A stretch of 64,000 bases of DNA from Lacihabitans sp. CS3-21 (lineage in GTDB: Bacteria > Bacteroidota > Bacteroidia > Cytophagales > Spirosomataceae): the NCBI RefSeq assembly GCF_024343675.1, contig NZ_RJUD01000116.1:22877-86876 (forward strand), written 5' to 3'. The position numbers were made by a program, and so were the translations under genes. Positions 53,205 to 62,914 of the stretch are shown here, in pieces; positions within the stretch are counted from its first letter, which is position 1, and every line of letters starts with the position of its first letter. The notes below the pieces were generated by a model. The model searched no databases and was not told where the DNA came from. It saw nothing but the letters and a program-made list of their open reading frames with translations.

Positions 53205-53660
53205 ATGAAAAAAGTAGCTTTCTTCCCCGGTTCGTTTGACCCTTTCACCAAAGGTCACGCAGATATTGTTGAAAGAGGATTAAAGCTTTTTGATGAAATC
53301 ATTATCGGCATAGGTACAAACACCAATAAGAAAAGATATTTCGAAATAGACGTTATAGAGCGAGAAATCAAGGGAGCTTTTGCCAACGACCCGAGAATAA
53401 TAATCGTTCATTATGATGACCTAACTGCCTCAGTAGCAAAAAAATACGGAGCTCAGTTTATTCTAAGGGGATTAAGAAACACCACAGATTTTGAATATGA
53501 AAACACCATTTCGCAGGTTAACCGCCAGTTGGCCAAAGACTTAGAAACTGTGTTTCTAATTACTGCACCAGAACTGGCTCCCATCAGCTCCACAATAGTA
53601 AGAGAGCTTCATAAATTCGGTGCGGATATTACACCATATATTCCTTACAAAATCGAGTAA
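53205..53660 (+). CDS. coaD: Phosphopantetheine adenylyltransferase
   Basis: 151 residues. Transfers AMP to 4'-phosphopantetheine, the penultimate step of CoA synthesis. The nucleotidyltransferase signature FPGSFDPFTKGHADIV is at the N-terminus (with the TxGH-type KGH), and a second motif, ELAPISSTIVREL, near the C-terminus supplies the ISSTxxR. Length is typical (about 150-165). It is convergent with, and directly abuts, the protease gene on the other strand. Confidence 0.95.
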   Translation: MKKVAFFPGSFDPFTKGHADIVERGLKLFDEIIIGIGTNTNKKRYFEIDVIEREIKGAFANDPRIIIVHYDDLTASVAKKYGAQFILRGLRNTTDFEYENTISQVNRQLAKDLETVFLITAPELAPISSTIVRELHKFGADITPYIPYKIE

Positions 53661-54899
53661 TTAGTTCTTGATAAAAGGAATGGACTCATTCTGAGCAATT
53701 CTCAAGATGTACTTCCCAAAAGGCAATTTTTCGATGTTTATTTTTGCATTTGATTGACTTTCGAAAATTTCTTCTTCCATCAATACTCCTCTCAAATCAA
53801 ATACTTGGGCTTGAACAGTTTTATCGTGGTATTTTTCAGGAATAATTATATTGAGGACATCCGGAGAAGGATTTGGATAAATAAACAGTTGTTGGGAAAT
53901 ATCTTGGGGCTCAGTGGCGGTAATCAGAAATCCATCATAATTTAAAACTCCCCATCCAATTTGATTCAATATACCCAAAATTACCTGACCAGGATAATGA
54001 TTAATTTCGGCAGCACCGATTTGCGGCGACATCAAAGAATTTTCTGAGCCCTTGGGATATTTGGACTCATCTAAGTGTGACAGTGTACCTCCACTGCGAT
54101 ATGTAGTTGGGGCGTACATTTTGGGATAATCATTTGATAAAGGTCCAGAAGAAATCTTAAAAAAAACATCTGCACTGGTGATAGCTGCTTTTAATTGTGT
54201 AGATGGATTACCAATGATGGCCGTGTTGGTCAAAACTTGGCCGTTGGATCTTTGAGAAAAAATGTCATAGATAAGCGGAAGGCCCTCTATGCCCCACTGA
54301 GCTTGGGTCTCGTTTGTACCCGCCAATTTCATAGAGGTCGTAAATCCCAATCCATGGGCAATTTCGTGAAGAATTACCGTCATTAAATCATATTTGAAGG
54401 CTTGTCGGGTTCCGTCTGTATCAAATGACCAACTGATATTTTTGTTTACTGTAATGGCAATATCAGCCTCTGTACCGTTGAGATTTACCCCCGCAATGGC
54501 CTCCGCCAGTGCTGAAGGATACCAAACATCTTTAATGGGGGCATTTGCGAAATTTTTGTACACTTTTTTTGCACCTGAGGTTGCTAAAGTGCTGCTGGTG
54601 ATTCCATCCCAATTTGCTGTTATTTTTATGGCAACTTTCGTAATAAGTAAACTTTGCCATACATCCACTGCTGCTTGAAACGCCGCTTTGGCGTCATCAG
54701 GAAAATTAGAATAGGTCACATTGATCGTAGCGGTTTTTGCAGCAGATTTTAAGTTTTTGAAAGACGGTCCGAGAAAAGCTACATCTTCATTTTCTTCAGA
54801 GGCCTCGCATTCAATCACAAATCCATCTGCAGAATCTTGTGCATAACAAAACACGCTACTCAAAACCAAAATACTGAAAATTATTTTTTTCAATAGCAT
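53661..54899 (-). CDS. Secreted metzincin-type protease with T9SS sorting domain
   Basis: 412 residues with signal peptide MLLKKIIFSILVLSSVFCYAQ. The zinc motif HEIAHGLGF (178-186) follows the HExxHxxGF pattern of metzincin-like proteases. The last 70 residues (about 340-412) form a type A sorting domain: IYPNPSPDVLNIIIP, then VFDLRGVLMEE, and a LPFGKYILRI ending. It should be exported by the type IX system and released or anchored at the cell surface. Monocistronic; abuts coaD. Confidence 0.9.
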   Translation of the reverse strand: MLLKKIIFSILVLSSVFCYAQDSADGFVIECEASEENEDVAFLGPSFKNLKSAAKTATINVTYSNFPDDAKAAFQAAVDVWQSLLITKVAIKITANWDGITSSTLATSGAKKVYKNFANAPIKDVWYPSALAEAIAGVNLNGTEADIAITVNKNISWSFDTDGTRQAFKYDLMTVILHEIAHGLGFTTSMKLAGTNETQAQWGIEGLPLIYDIFSQRSNGQVLTNTAIIGNPSTQLKAAITSADVFFKISSGPLSNDYPKMYAPTTYRSGGTLSHLDESKYPKGSENSLMSPQIGAAEINHYPGQVILGILNQIGWGVLNYDGFLITATEPQDISQQLFIYPNPSPDVLNIIIPEKYHDKTVQAQVFDLRGVLMEEEIFESQSNAKINIEKLPFGKYILRIAQNESIPFIKN

Positions 54900-54976
54900 A
54901 AATATCTTGAAAATAATAGTTCACAAAAGTCGAACCAATACCTAATATACGGCAAAAACTTTCCTAACGTTCGGCA

Positions 54977-55990
54977 TTAACCCCAGATTTTTGTCCCTTC
55001 CGTACAATTTTTGCACATTTCTATGTTTTTCCTTGATCCAATAAGCTGTTTTCGAAATGAAAGGTATTTTTCAGACATCCAAACATCCTTAAAAGAGCTT
55101 TTGGAAACATTACCCATACGGTATTCTGCATCTTTGTCGAAACAACACGGAACTACCAAACCATCCCAAGTGATGACTGCTGAATGCCACATTTTCCAAC
55201 AGTGATTTAGAAGTTTATTTTTAATCTCATATTTGCCCTGCGTATTCTTTTTATAGCGGGCATATTTGTCATTTTCAGGAATCAAGCCCGAACCATTTTC
55301 ATAATCATAAATTTGGGCAGTTTTAAATCTAATCTCATCCACACCAAGCGTCTTGCTCAAATCTTTGGCTTCAGCTATCTGATGCTCATTGGGTTTCACT
55401 ACCAAAAACTGGAATATGATATGAGGAGTACTAGAATTTAGCTCTCTTTTGGCTGCAATAAGGTTCTTTGTACCTTCAATAACTTTGTCCAAAGATCCAC
55501 CAATTCTATATTGTTGGTAGGTATCTTGCGTTGTACCGTCCAATGAAATTATTACTCTGTCTAAGCCTGATTTTATCGTAGCTTTGGCATTTTCATAATT
55601 CAAGTAATGAGCATTGGTAGAAGTTGAGGTATAAATTCCGTTGTTCGAAGCGAACTTGACCATTTCTAAAAAATCCTTGTGCAGATAAGGTTCGCCCTGA
55701 AAATAAAAGGTTAAATACATCAAAGCATCTTTGAGTTCAGTGATGACGTTTTCAAAAAGTTTAGTCTCGAGCATACCTGTAGGGCGTGTAAATGACCTCA
55801 GGCCACTAGGGCACTCTGGGCATCGTAAGTTACAGGATGTAGTGGGCTCAATTGCCAAGGCAACTGGCAAAAAACCATTAACGGGCGTCTTAGTGATTTT
55901 AGAATAAATATATCCAAAGACCAAGCCCAAGGCATTGATGGCTCTCTTAAATGTGAGTTTTGATAAAAAATTGATATAATCACTCCACAT
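54977..55990 (-). CDS. Radical SAM/SPASM domain protein
   Basis: 337 residues. The radical SAM cluster motif CxxxCxxC is at 53-60 (SCNLRCPECPSG). A C-terminal SPASM-type domain shows cysteines in VVPCCFDKDAEYRMGN and MCKNCTEGTKIWG for auxiliary Fe-S clusters. The first 45 residues have a hydrophobic stretch (FLSKLTFKRAINALGLVFGYIYS) that may associate with membranes. Its substrate is unknown; no RiPP precursor was seen beside it. It starts right after the stop of the M1 aminopeptidase gene. Confidence 0.88.
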   Translation of the reverse strand: MWSDYINFLSKLTFKRAINALGLVFGYIYSKITKTPVNGFLPVALAIEPTTSCNLRCPECPSGLRSFTRPTGMLETKLFENVITELKDALMYLTFYFQGEPYLHKDFLEMVKFASNNGIYTSTSTNAHYLNYENAKATIKSGLDRVIISLDGTTQDTYQQYRIGGSLDKVIEGTKNLIAAKRELNSSTPHIIFQFLVVKPNEHQIAEAKDLSKTLGVDEIRFKTAQIYDYENGSGLIPENDKYARYKKNTQGKYEIKNKLLNHCWKMWHSAVITWDGLVVPCCFDKDAEYRMGNVSKSSFKDVWMSEKYLSFRKQLIGSRKNIEMCKNCTEGTKIWG

Positions 55991-58453
55991 TTACTTTTTG
56001 AATTGCTCGTAATAATTGATCAATCTAGCATCCTTTTCCTTGGCTATTACTTGTTTTAAGGCCATTTCGGCTTCTTTATTATCATCGCTAAGCATGTCCA
56101 ATATTTGAGCGGCACTTATTCTAACAAACCACTCTGGCTCGTTAGAGGCTAAATCTGTCAAATAAGGAATAGATTTGAGAATTAAATCTTTATCTGACCG
56201 TGCCAAATATGAACCAAATATCGCCAAATATTGATAGACCTCTACCCCTTCCATTCTGCTTAACCTCGACATAAACCACTCATAATGTTGAGGTTGAGGA
56301 TTCTCTGTATAGTAGTTGGCCACTGAAGCAAATATAGCATTATCATAACTGCTCGAGAACTTTTCAGCCAATTCTGCTGCATCCACAACTTTATTGGTAA
56401 ATAAGGCTTCAAGTGCCGCAGATTTCACAAGGTTGGACGAATCGTTGAGAGCTGCTCTAAACAATAAATCATTTTGGGGGTTCAAAAAGTTTTTCATGGC
56501 CAAAATGGCATCTGCTTTTACATTTGACTTGGTTTCATTTCTAATCAAATTCTGCAAAGCTTTTTCTACCTTCAAAAAGTCTTCACCATCATAATCAAAA
56601 AGCTTTTGAACTGCTGTTTGTCTAATCTTCCAAAAAACATCCTTTAGTGCATCTATGGTCAAGTCTCTAACCACTTTATCTTGCATTGGATTTTCTCCTA
56701 CCCCATCTTCGGATTTGAAAGTGAGTGCCTCTAAAGCAAATAAACGACTATAAATAGGAGAAGAATTTTGAAACTGAAAGACCAATTCGTCTGTAGTTTT
56801 TACATGATCGATGGTCCCTAAATAATAACCTTCGGGATTTAGTAAAACGTTTTTCAAATCCCCGTCCAAATCAAAACTAAAATCTTGCTCTTGTTTTTCT
56901 ATCTCTATGGTCTTTTCTAAGGTTGTTTTACCTGAAAATATTTTTAATGGCAATTTTAATTTATAAACCATTTGATTTACAGAGTCAACTACCTGACTAA
57001 CTGACAAAAGCAGTTTTTTATTTTCAACTTTCTGAAGCACCTTTAGCCTTGGGTGACCTGGCAGTTTAAACCATTGATCAAAAAACCATTTCAGGTCTCT
57101 TCCTGTAATCTTTTCAAAAGAAATACGCAAGTCTTCGATTTCAGCAGTTTGAAAAGCATGACTTTTAAGATAATGATTCAAAGAAGAAAAAAAAGCTTCA
57201 TCGCCCACTTCCATTCTCAACTGGTGCAGCACTCTCCCACCTTTTTGATAAGAATGAGCATCAAACATATCCTCTTTGCTTAAATAATCAAATCTAATTA
57301 AGGGAACTTGTTTTTGGGAGGCTTCATACAGATAGTCTTGAAGAGCGTTGATGTACACCAAATCACCTTCGTCTTTGCCATACTTTTGGGTCGCCCAAAG
57401 AAACTCCGAATAGTTTGCAAATGACTCATTTAAAGGCAAATGCGACCAAGACTCACAGGTAACATAATCCCCAAACCAATGATGAAAAAGCTCATGGGCA
57501 ATTACCCCATCGTCGTTTCCATCTATCAGTTGATGGCCATTTTTCAACAAGGTTTTAGAATGTACCGTAGCCGTGGTATTCTCCATCGCTCCAGAAACGT
57601 ATTTCCTGACAGGAATCTGTGCATATTTAGCCCACTGGTAATCCACACCAAGTATTTTCTCAAAAAACGAAATCATCTCTGGTGTTCTTCCAAAAATATC
57701 AAGGGCATTTTTTTCATATTCTGGCTCTACATAATAGCTTACTTCAAAACGCTTAAAAGTACTATCTACCACTTTCTTAAAATTGCCAACAGCTATCATT
57801 GTGAGATAAACTGCGTGCGGAGTTTTCATTTGCCAATGGTCAGTTTTGGTACCATTTTCATGTATTTTCGTATCCACTAATAGCCCATTGGAAAGTGTTG
57901 TGAAGTTTTTCTCAATAGTCAAATAAATATCTTGGGTATGGTTTTGATTCGGGGTATCAATGGTCGGGAACCAGCAACTGTTTGCCTGCGTTTCGCCTTG
58001 CGTCCAAAGCTGTCTTGGCAATCCGTTTGGAGTGTTCAAAGGATTAACAAAATATAGACCTTTGTCACTCACGATGGCATCGCTTCCTTGCGAAGCAATT
58101 TTTTCTGGCTGAGCAATATAATTTATACTTACCACCAAGGTGTCTTTTCTTGTGTATTTCTTGGGTAATGTAATACTTAAGAACTCATTGTCATAATCAT
58201 ACTTCACTGTTTTTTGCCCAATCTGTACGCTTCCAATCAAAAAACCTTTGGCATTTAATACCAATCTTTCCTGATCATAAAAATAAGGTTTGAGAGCTAA
58301 GGTCGCTGTGCCTTCCAACGTTTGATTGGTCCATATCGGTTTTATTTTTAAATCCGTGTGGAGTAAATCAAATTTCAAGTCCTGTGATTTTTGAATCTGA
58401 GCTGTCAGGAGGTGGCTGACAAAAAACACCAATATAAAAACACTTCTTTTCAT
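55991..58453 (-). CDS. M1 aminopeptidase with HEAT-like C-terminal domain
   Basis: 820 residues, signal peptide MKRSVFILVFFVSHLLTAQ. All M1 motifs are canonical: GAMEN (288-292), HELFHHWFGD (320-329) and NESFANY with the third ligand Glu343. The last 270 residues are helical repeats (LEALFTNKVVDAAELAEKFS; RISAAQILDMLSDDNKEAEM), comparable to the ERAP/HEAT region of larger aminopeptidases. Cleaves N-terminal residues in the periplasm. It differs from the other M1 protein of this window (5.7 kb), which has GGMEYP in place of GAMEN. Confidence 0.93.
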   Translation of the reverse strand: MKRSVFILVFFVSHLLTAQIQKSQDLKFDLLHTDLKIKPIWTNQTLEGTATLALKPYFYDQERLVLNAKGFLIGSVQIGQKTVKYDYDNEFLSITLPKKYTRKDTLVVSINYIAQPEKIASQGSDAIVSDKGLYFVNPLNTPNGLPRQLWTQGETQANSCWFPTIDTPNQNHTQDIYLTIEKNFTTLSNGLLVDTKIHENGTKTDHWQMKTPHAVYLTMIAVGNFKKVVDSTFKRFEVSYYVEPEYEKNALDIFGRTPEMISFFEKILGVDYQWAKYAQIPVRKYVSGAMENTTATVHSKTLLKNGHQLIDGNDDGVIAHELFHHWFGDYVTCESWSHLPLNESFANYSEFLWATQKYGKDEGDLVYINALQDYLYEASQKQVPLIRFDYLSKEDMFDAHSYQKGGRVLHQLRMEVGDEAFFSSLNHYLKSHAFQTAEIEDLRISFEKITGRDLKWFFDQWFKLPGHPRLKVLQKVENKKLLLSVSQVVDSVNQMVYKLKLPLKIFSGKTTLEKTIEIEKQEQDFSFDLDGDLKNVLLNPEGYYLGTIDHVKTTDELVFQFQNSSPIYSRLFALEALTFKSEDGVGENPMQDKVVRDLTIDALKDVFWKIRQTAVQKLFDYDGEDFLKVEKALQNLIRNETKSNVKADAILAMKNFLNPQNDLLFRAALNDSSNLVKSAALEALFTNKVVDAAELAEKFSSSYDNAIFASVANYYTENPQPQHYEWFMSRLSRMEGVEVYQYLAIFGSYLARSDKDLILKSIPYLTDLASNEPEWFVRISAAQILDMLSDDNKEAEMALKQVIAKEKDARLINYYEQFKK

Positions 58454-58462
58454 AAAATAACA

Positions 58463-58930
58463 TTAATTGAGGTTTCGAAAGAAAACCTTTTTTTTCAAAA
58501 CCAATTCAAAACCTGACTCCAAATTTTCTTCCTCCAGAGCCTGAAAATCATATTCATTTTTCAAAATAAAATCGTCAATACTCGCATAACCACCTTTTAG
58601 CGTCAATAAAATAGATTGATTGCTTGGGTTTAACCTCCAAGTGGAAACGTCCACATCCAAATCCAAGAAATCAACACCCAAGCAGGCCTCTACATCCTCG
58701 CTAGATTGATAATCATACTCTATTCGTCCATTGGGTTTGAAAATCCAAATCATGGTATTCAGCGTAACTTTATCCATCGAATAAGGAATAAACCTAATCG
58801 ACCCAGATTTCTCGGCTTTTTCAGTTACTAGAATCCATTTTTTATTGGCCACATATGATTTGAAATCTTGAGCTTTTGTAGCAAAAGAAATAAAAAATAT
58901 AGCAATAAAAATTATCGAACGATGGTTCAT
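58463..58930 (-). CDS. Exported lipocalin-like hypothetical protein
   Basis: 155 residues with signal peptide MNHRSIIFIAIFFISFATKAQ. The mature part is beta-rich with KKWILVTEKAEKSGS near the start, resembling small lipocalin-like exported proteins of Bacteroidota. It has one Cys. It lies between an M1 aminopeptidase and a LolC/E-type permease gene with short spacers, so it may belong to the same operon, but a shared function is not apparent. Confidence 0.55.
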   Translation of the reverse strand: MNHRSIIFIAIFFISFATKAQDFKSYVANKKWILVTEKAEKSGSIRFIPYSMDKVTLNTMIWIFKPNGRIEYDYQSSEDVEACLGVDFLDLDVDVSTWRLNPSNQSILLTLKGGYASIDDFILKNEYDFQALEEENLESGFELVLKKKVFFRNLN

Positions 58931-58936
58931 TGGGTA

Positions 58937-60157
58937 CTAACTTTTTTGATTTAACATAAATTTCTGAGCTTTTGTTGCAGGAAGCAATGATGCCAGAAAT
59001 GTTATTAGAAATATGCCTAAAACAGAATAAATAATATCTGATGGAATAATTTTCACTGGATAGGCGTCAACTGTAGCATATTGCATTCCCAAAGAAATTA
59101 TCCCAAATTGCATTTGAATAAAACAAATGCCCAATCCAAGCACCAAACCTAAGCAAACCCCAATAAGCGAGATAACGAAACCTTCTGCCAAAAAGATACT
59201 TTTTACCAAGCTTTGTGTGGCTCCAATCGAAGATAAAGTCTGAATATCGTCCTTTTTGTCAATGACCAACATACTTAAGGCATAGAAGATATTAAAAGAA
59301 GCAATGCCAATGATAAAAAATAAAGCCACAAATATGAACAATTTCTCTATTTTTATGGCTTTGAGCAAAGACTCATTTTGCTCGTCTCTGTCTTTAATTT
59401 GCAAGTTTTCTCCCAAAATATCTGCAATGTCCTTCTTCACAGTGTTTACATCATAGCCAGGTTTCAATGAAATCTCTAGACTCGTTCGCTTACCTGGAGC
59501 ATCAATCAGTTGTTCTACAGTAGCTATTGGCAAATACACGTAATTGTCATATTGTTGTTCTAAAGCAAAAACTCCTGCTACTTCTACATTGACTTGATTG
59601 ATGTTATCGTCGGGCGTCAGAACATTTAATTTTTGATTTTTTGGGTACAAAATACCCAAAGGACTGAGGTAATCTTCTACGTTGAGGTCAAGAACTGAAT
59701 ATACGCCTCCACCAATGTAGGCTACCGGCCTATTTCCATTATATATGGCCATTTTACCTTCTATGAGAGATTTTTTCATCTCCACATTTTGTGTAAAAGT
59801 GCTATCCACGCCTTTCAAAACCACTATCATTTGAGCATCTTTGCTTCTGGCCAAAGCCTTGTCTTGATATACCTCCATGGTATAAGCCACCCCATTAATT
59901 TTATTGATTTTTCTGATAAGATCTTTTGAAGGATAGAATCCTTTTTTGACCGTGGAGGTGACTTTCAAATCTGGATCAAATGCTTTAAAAATCTGCCTGT
60001 TGAGGTCTTCCAAGCCATTAAAAACCGAAAGGATGATAATCAACGAAGTTAGGCCAAGTGCAATACCCAGCATGGAAATAATAGAAATAAAGTTTATAAA
60101 ACTTCTCTTTTTTTTTGAAAGAAAATACTTCTTGGCAACAAAAAAAGGCAGATTCAT
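58937..60157 (-). CDS. FtsX-like/LolC-E type ABC permease
   Basis: 406 residues. One N-terminal membrane helix (about 20-45, FINFISIISMLGIALGLTSL), a MacB-like periplasmic domain (about 50-265), and three C-terminal helices (about 275, 325 and 375) in the FtsX domain. The N-terminal FFVAKKYFLSKKKRSFINFI is characteristic of LolC/LolE relatives in Bacteroidota, which help release lipoproteins from the inner membrane. It starts 2 bp after the rbfA stop. No matching ATPase gene (lolD) is near. Confidence 0.85.
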   Translation of the reverse strand: MNLPFFVAKKYFLSKKKRSFINFISIISMLGIALGLTSLIIILSVFNGLEDLNRQIFKAFDPDLKVTSTVKKGFYPSKDLIRKINKINGVAYTMEVYQDKALARSKDAQMIVVLKGVDSTFTQNVEMKKSLIEGKMAIYNGNRPVAYIGGGVYSVLDLNVEDYLSPLGILYPKNQKLNVLTPDDNINQVNVEVAGVFALEQQYDNYVYLPIATVEQLIDAPGKRTSLEISLKPGYDVNTVKKDIADILGENLQIKDRDEQNESLLKAIKIEKLFIFVALFFIIGIASFNIFYALSMLVIDKKDDIQTLSSIGATQSLVKSIFLAEGFVISLIGVCLGLVLGLGICFIQMQFGIISLGMQYATVDAYPVKIIPSDIIYSVLGIFLITFLASLLPATKAQKFMLNQKS

Positions 60158-60159
60158 TC

Positions 60160-60537
60160 TTATTCTGAGGTTTCGTCTTCTTCAGCAGGTGGGATGTGAA
60201 TATTTGCAAACAATTGCTCAATTTTTTGAGCATATTCGGCAGTATCGTCAATGAAAAAACTAAAATTAGGAATTATTCTAAGTTGATTTTTGGCTTTTTG
60301 GCCAAACAAACCTCTGATTTTCTTAGTATTTTCTTTTATATTTTGAAGTATATCCTCTCTGTTATTGGTTTTAAGAAAACTCAAATAAACGCGAGCAACA
60401 CTAAGGTCTGGAGAAAGTTTCACGTCTGTGATTGTCACAAAATTCCCTTCAAAAAGCGACTTGAAATCTCTTTGAAAAATTTCGCCTAAATCCTTTTGAA
60501 TCAATCTACCAACCTGCTTTTGTCTTTTACTTTCCAT
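60160..60537 (-). CDS. rbfA: Ribosome-binding factor A
   Basis: 125 residues. Assists 16S rRNA processing and 30S maturation. KH-like fold: SKRQKQVGRLIQKDLGEIFQ at the start, FVTITDVKLSPDLSVARVY in the middle (the family's hallmark), and RIIPNFSFFIDDTAEYA at the end. Length is typical. It is divergent from the DUF6427-like gene across a 160-bp region that contains a strong promoter for the latter. Confidence 0.93.
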   Translation of the reverse strand: MESKRQKQVGRLIQKDLGEIFQRDFKSLFEGNFVTITDVKLSPDLSVARVYLSFLKTNNREDILQNIKENTKKIRGLFGQKAKNQLRIIPNFSFFIDDTAEYAQKIEQLFANIHIPPAEEDETSE

Positions 60538-60637
60538 TTATCAATTTAAAAATCTGCTTTTAAGAAGCATATAAAGGTTCAGCATTTTTCAGAAACCTCA
60601 TCTCATGCAGAATTATTTTACAAATATCAGTCTTATT

Positions 60638-60670
60638 TTTGGTTTATCCGTAAACGAAATGATATTTTTG
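60638..60670 (+). promoter_or_regulatory. Bacteroidota promoter upstream of the DUF6427-like gene
   Basis: TTTG (60638-60641), 21-bp spacer, TATTTTTG (60663-60670): a perfect match to the -33/-7 consensus. The expected start of transcription is about 20 bp before the TTG start codon. Confidence 0.65.
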
Positions 60671-60697
60671 CAGCTTATTATTTAAAAATAGAAGGCT

Positions 60698-62101
60698 TTG
60701 CTAACGTTTTTCAGAATTAATTCCATCTTCCAGGTTATTACCCTTCTAGCTTTGCTTTTGGGTATAAAAATGATTTATATCGGAAGTAAACTACCCTTGC
60801 TAACCTACGAACTGGAGTGGATGTTGGTTGGAGAAAAACTAAATGAAGGCTTAAACCTTTACAGTGAAGTTTTAACTCAAGTTGGCCCACTTTCGAGCTT
60901 CATTTATCAAATGGTAGACCTTTGGGCCGGAAAAAATCAATTTGTTTATGAAACTATCGCTACGGTTTTAATATTCTTACAGACACTATATTTTGTTTTT
61001 ATTGCCAATAGACGAAACCTCTTTAACGAGAAAAATTACATCCCAGGACTTATATTTCTGACATTGATGAACGCTTCGTTTGACTTCATGAAGCTTTCAC
61101 CTGCTTTGATGGCAAATACATTTGTTCTGATGTCATTAAACGCCACATTGAGACAGATTGAAAAACGAGAAGGTGTAGGTGATGATGTGTTTGAGAGTGG
61201 TTTATTTTTAGGAATAGCTACGCTTTTCCATTTGCCTAGTTTTATCCTAATTGCTTGGGCTATTTTGGTATTGTTCCTTTACACTGGTATTAATTTAAGA
61301 CAGACGTTTATGGTCATTTTGGCCTACATAATGCCAATCTTTTTCATGTACCTTTATTTTTTCTTCAACGACCAAGCCGATTATTTCACCAATATTTGGT
61401 TATTTAATCTAAGTTCAACCTTCGATATTTCATTACTTAGTTTCCGAGATATACTTATTTCGTTGGTATTGCCTATGACGGTAGGCCTTTTTGGAATAAT
61501 AAGGGTTTTGAGAGGAAATAGGTACAACAGTTTTCAGAACCGATCGCACCAATTAATTATCATAAGCTCGTTTTTTTCGTTGGCAGCTTTTCTTATCTCA
61601 GGTCAATACGTACCCTCTAATCTGATTTATATGATTGTTCCATTGGCGTTCTTTTGTGCAGGATTTTTTATTCATGCCAAAAAAATGCTTATCCCTGAGG
61701 TACTTTTTATGCTGTTTTTTATAATTGTATTACTAATCTCAGTAACAGGGGCTAAGTCACTGATGGGCTATAAACTCAATGCTCTTGCCAATTTCAGGGT
61801 AGTGGAATCTGAACTTGCACCACAATACCAAGGAAAGCGGATTTTTGTAACTGGCCAACACATTGACGCTTACAGAACCAACAGTATGGCTACAGGTTAT
61901 TTGAGTTGGAGTCTTGCTCAATCAGATTTTAAAAACCCAAACAACTACATGAGTCTTTCCAATATCTATAATAATTTCAAGAAAGACATGCCAGATGTTA
62001 TCATCGATGGTGAAAATGTAATTCCCGCCATTTTTAAAAATATTCCTGAATTGGGTGCCAAATACAAAAGCTCAGAAAAGGGACTTTACGTAAGAATTTA
62101 A
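60698..62101 (+). CDS. Polytopic membrane protein (DUF6427-like)
   Basis: 467 residues, TTG start (no suitable ATG nearby). About 10-12 membrane helices spread over the whole length; the extracytoplasmic stretch near residue 45 reads ELEWMLVGEKLNEGLNLYSE, as in the Bacteroidota DUF6427 family of polytopic proteins, and the last 80 residues are soluble. The layout (many helices plus a C-terminal soluble tail) recalls GT-C type glycosyltransferases or mannosyltransferases, but no motif confirms that. It is convergent and overlaps by 4 bp with the next gene. Confidence 0.7.
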   Translation: MLTFFRINSIFQVITLLALLLGIKMIYIGSKLPLLTYELEWMLVGEKLNEGLNLYSEVLTQVGPLSSFIYQMVDLWAGKNQFVYETIATVLIFLQTLYFVFIANRRNLFNEKNYIPGLIFLTLMNASFDFMKLSPALMANTFVLMSLNATLRQIEKREGVGDDVFESGLFLGIATLFHLPSFILIAWAILVLFLYTGINLRQTFMVILAYIMPIFFMYLYFFFNDQADYFTNIWLFNLSSTFDISLLSFRDILISLVLPMTVGLFGIIRVLRGNRYNSFQNRSHQLIIISSFFSLAAFLISGQYVPSNLIYMIVPLAFFCAGFFIHAKKMLIPEVLFMLFFIIVLLISVTGAKSLMGYKLNALANFRVVESELAPQYQGKRIFVTGQHIDAYRTNSMATGYLSWSLAQSDFKNPNNYMSLSNIYNNFKKDMPDVIIDGENVIPAIFKNIPELGAKYKSSEKGLYVRI

Positions 62102-62784
62102 TCTTGCAAGGTCCAAATTTCTTTGATTGGGTCACCTTTTGAGCTTTTTCCAGCGTGTGTCCACGCTTTGCCATTCACTGAAGCATCAAAACTTAGCTCA
62201 GCTCCTACCCTGTTGTTATCTCTAGAAAAAAACTCTATTTTCTCGGTATACTTTCCGTTCACTAGCGTATATCTGCCTCCACCAGTTCCAGAGAATTCAC
62301 GTGTTTGGGTATTTATGGCAAACCATTGGAAATACCCGCCAGCCATGATTTTCAGTGTCTTTCTAGGGCCAGGTTTCATTTCTGACATTTCACCTGTTTC
62401 GTTTGCTCTGGCAGTTATTCGCCAAAGTCCAGAAAGAGCGTTTTCTTTGGCAAAATCAAGTTTTTGAAACTTTTTGTCATTGAATTCCAAACTTTTTTTC
62501 TTTAGATTGATATTATAAGATTGTGAAGAATTCACCACTGCTGGATTTTGGGAATGAAATTCAATTTCCATAAAAGCCTCATTAGTAACACCAACCGTAT
62601 ATTTCCCACCCCAAGATTCTATAAATTTCTTAGACTCAAGTTCATATATATTTACAGTGAGATAAGTATCCGTAGCGATAATGGTTGTGGTTTTGCCAGC
62701 TTCAATATTTTGCCAAGCCCCTTTAAGAGATTGTCCATTGGCAATAAATCCTACAAAAAGAAAAAGTATCAAAAGGTATTTCAT
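62098..62784 (-). CDS. Exported protein with two duplicated lipocalin-like domains
   Basis: 228 residues with signal peptide MKYLLILFLFVGFIANGQ. The mature part is a tandem duplication: repeat 1 starts LKGAWQNIEAG and contains GGKYTVGVTNEAFMEIEF; repeat 2 starts LSGLWRITARANE and contains GGRYTLVNGKYTEKIEFFSR. Each has the G-x-W start of lipocalin-like beta barrels. Function unknown; the location is periplasm or surface. It ends at the stop of the convergent membrane protein gene. Confidence 0.65.
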   Translation of the reverse strand: MKYLLILFLFVGFIANGQSLKGAWQNIEAGKTTTIIATDTYLTVNIYELESKKFIESWGGKYTVGVTNEAFMEIEFHSQNPAVVNSSQSYNINLKKKSLEFNDKKFQKLDFAKENALSGLWRITARANETGEMSEMKPGPRKTLKIMAGGYFQWFAINTQTREFSGTGGGRYTLVNGKYTEKIEFFSRDNNRVGAELSFDASVNGKAWTHAGKSSKGDPIKEIWTLQD

Positions 62785-62914
62785 ATAAATCAGATTTTTA
62801 ATTTCTTAAACGAAATCTAAAAGGATTTGATATGACAAAAATGCAAATTATTAATCAAAATCAAGGTCAAATTGAAACAATAGTAATATTTTTGAGGGAC
62901 GAAATTATACACCT

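Noticed and set aside
54977..55990. Radical SAM/SPASM protein as a RiPP maturase
   Set aside because: No small precursor-like ORF, RRE protein or exporter is adjacent; the neighbours are peptidase genes of unrelated type.
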